This document shows, piece by piece, positions 4,765 through 5,091 of a stretch of DNA of 5,091 nucleotides (its first letter is position 1; each line of letters opens with the position of its first letter). The position numbers and the translations under genes are program-made. The notes below the pieces were generated by a model. The model was not told where the DNA came from. It saw only the letters and a list, made by a program, of their open reading frames with translations, and made no database searches. This stretch comes from Bacillota bacterium (GTDB lineage: Bacteria; Bacillota; Clostridia; Lachnospirales; Lachnospiraceae), in contig JAEYWQ010000320.1 in assembly GCA_023428885.1 (NCBI GenBank), positions 1 to 5,091 on the forward strand, in the 5' to 3' direction.

Positions 4765-5091
4765 ATGAAAACAGAAAAATTAACACAACATGCGAATTTA
4801 ACCTATTCAGATCGCAATGAGACACCATATATATCATTTCCAATCTTAGAACAGTTTGATTTTATTCGGCATGGTAGCTCTACCAAACTTGGTGGTGTAA
4901 GTGAAGGTATCTACAAATCCATGAATCTTGGATTTAATCGTGGTGACCTTGAAGAAAGGGTATTTGAGAATTATCGCTTATTTTGCGAAAGTATAGGAAG
5001 CAAGGATGAGGATTTGATATTTACGGATCAGGTGCATAAAGATATCGTTCGTGTAGCCTCATCACAAGACAAGGGGATGGGGATTCATAGA
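4765..5091 (+). CDS. pgeF: PgeF/YfiH (laccase-domain, DUF152) protein, 5' part; truncated by window end
   Basis: The frame opens at ATG 4765 and is still open at the right edge (109 codons visible; family proteins are roughly 240-280 residues). Recognisable are FIRHGSSTKLGGVSEGIYKS (33-52) followed by MNLGFNRGD (53-61), equivalent to the family's 'HGFSTRxGGVSxGPYxSLNLGxxxGD' region, and FTDQVHKD (86-93), in which His91 corresponds to the first metal-binding histidine. The remaining Cys and His ligands would lie beyond the window. Members were first called polyphenol oxidases; later work describes purine nucleoside phosphorylase / adenosine deaminase activity, and E. coli YfiH (PgeF) edits peptidoglycan precursors. 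The Shine-Dalgarno is modest (AAAGAGAG, 4748-4755). It lies 35 nt after yraN, probably in the same operon. Confidence 0.92.
   Translation, partial: MKTEKLTQHANLTYSDRNETPYISFPILEQFDFIRHGSSTKLGGVSEGIYKSMNLGFNRGDLEERVFENYRLFCESIGSKDEDLIFTDQVHKDIVRVASSQDKGMGIHR

Overview
The window is about 5.1 kb of AT-rich DNA with strong AAGGAGG-type ribosome binding sites, very short intergenic gaps and every gene on the plus strand. Together with the gene order, this points to a low-GC Firmicute, most likely a Lachnospiraceae / clostridial cluster XIVa organism. That assignment is inferred from protein style and synteny, not from any search. The order rplS - lepB - rbgA (ylqF) - rnhB - FlhB-C-domain gene (ylqH) - yraN - pgeF extends the core order rplS-rbgA-rnhB-...-ylqH known from Bacillus subtilis.

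Layout. Positions 1-644 hold the 3' end of a FAD-dependent oxidoreductase with a C-terminal Rieske [2Fe-2S] module. A strong extended -10 sigma-A promoter (705-733) and a structured leader of about 70 nt follow, then rplS (ribosomal protein L19, 812-1159), closed by a textbook intrinsic terminator with a GUAA tetraloop (1172-1201). A second candidate promoter and a roughly 90-nt foldable leader precede lepB (signal peptidase I, 1341-1958). A perfect 10-bp inverted repeat lies over the lepB stop codon. Next come rbgA (50S assembly GTPase, 2008-3243, with an unusual basic tail of about 130 residues) and rnhB (RNase HII, 3255-4013). A 69-bp gap with palindromes and a weak promoter candidate leads to the small FlhB-C-like gene (4083-4376), yraN (4379-4729) and the 5' part of pgeF (4765 to the window end).

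How the genes fit together. rplS and rbgA serve the 50S ribosomal subunit: L19 is a structural component and RbgA drives late 50S assembly. lepB processes exported proteins. rnhB removes ribonucleotides and RNA-DNA hybrids from DNA, and yraN is a conserved nuclease-fold protein of unclear role. pgeF is a purine nucleoside phosphorylase / peptidoglycan-editing family gene. It is a housekeeping cluster in which rplS appears to be transcribed separately from the lepB-onward operon.

I do not see a clearly novel system such as a defence island, CRISPR array, mobile element or biosynthetic cluster. The points most worth a second look are the rplS leader fold, the long disordered tail on RbgA, the stand-alone FlhB C-domain without the NPTH autocleavage motif, and the mutually exclusive foldings possible in the lepB leader.
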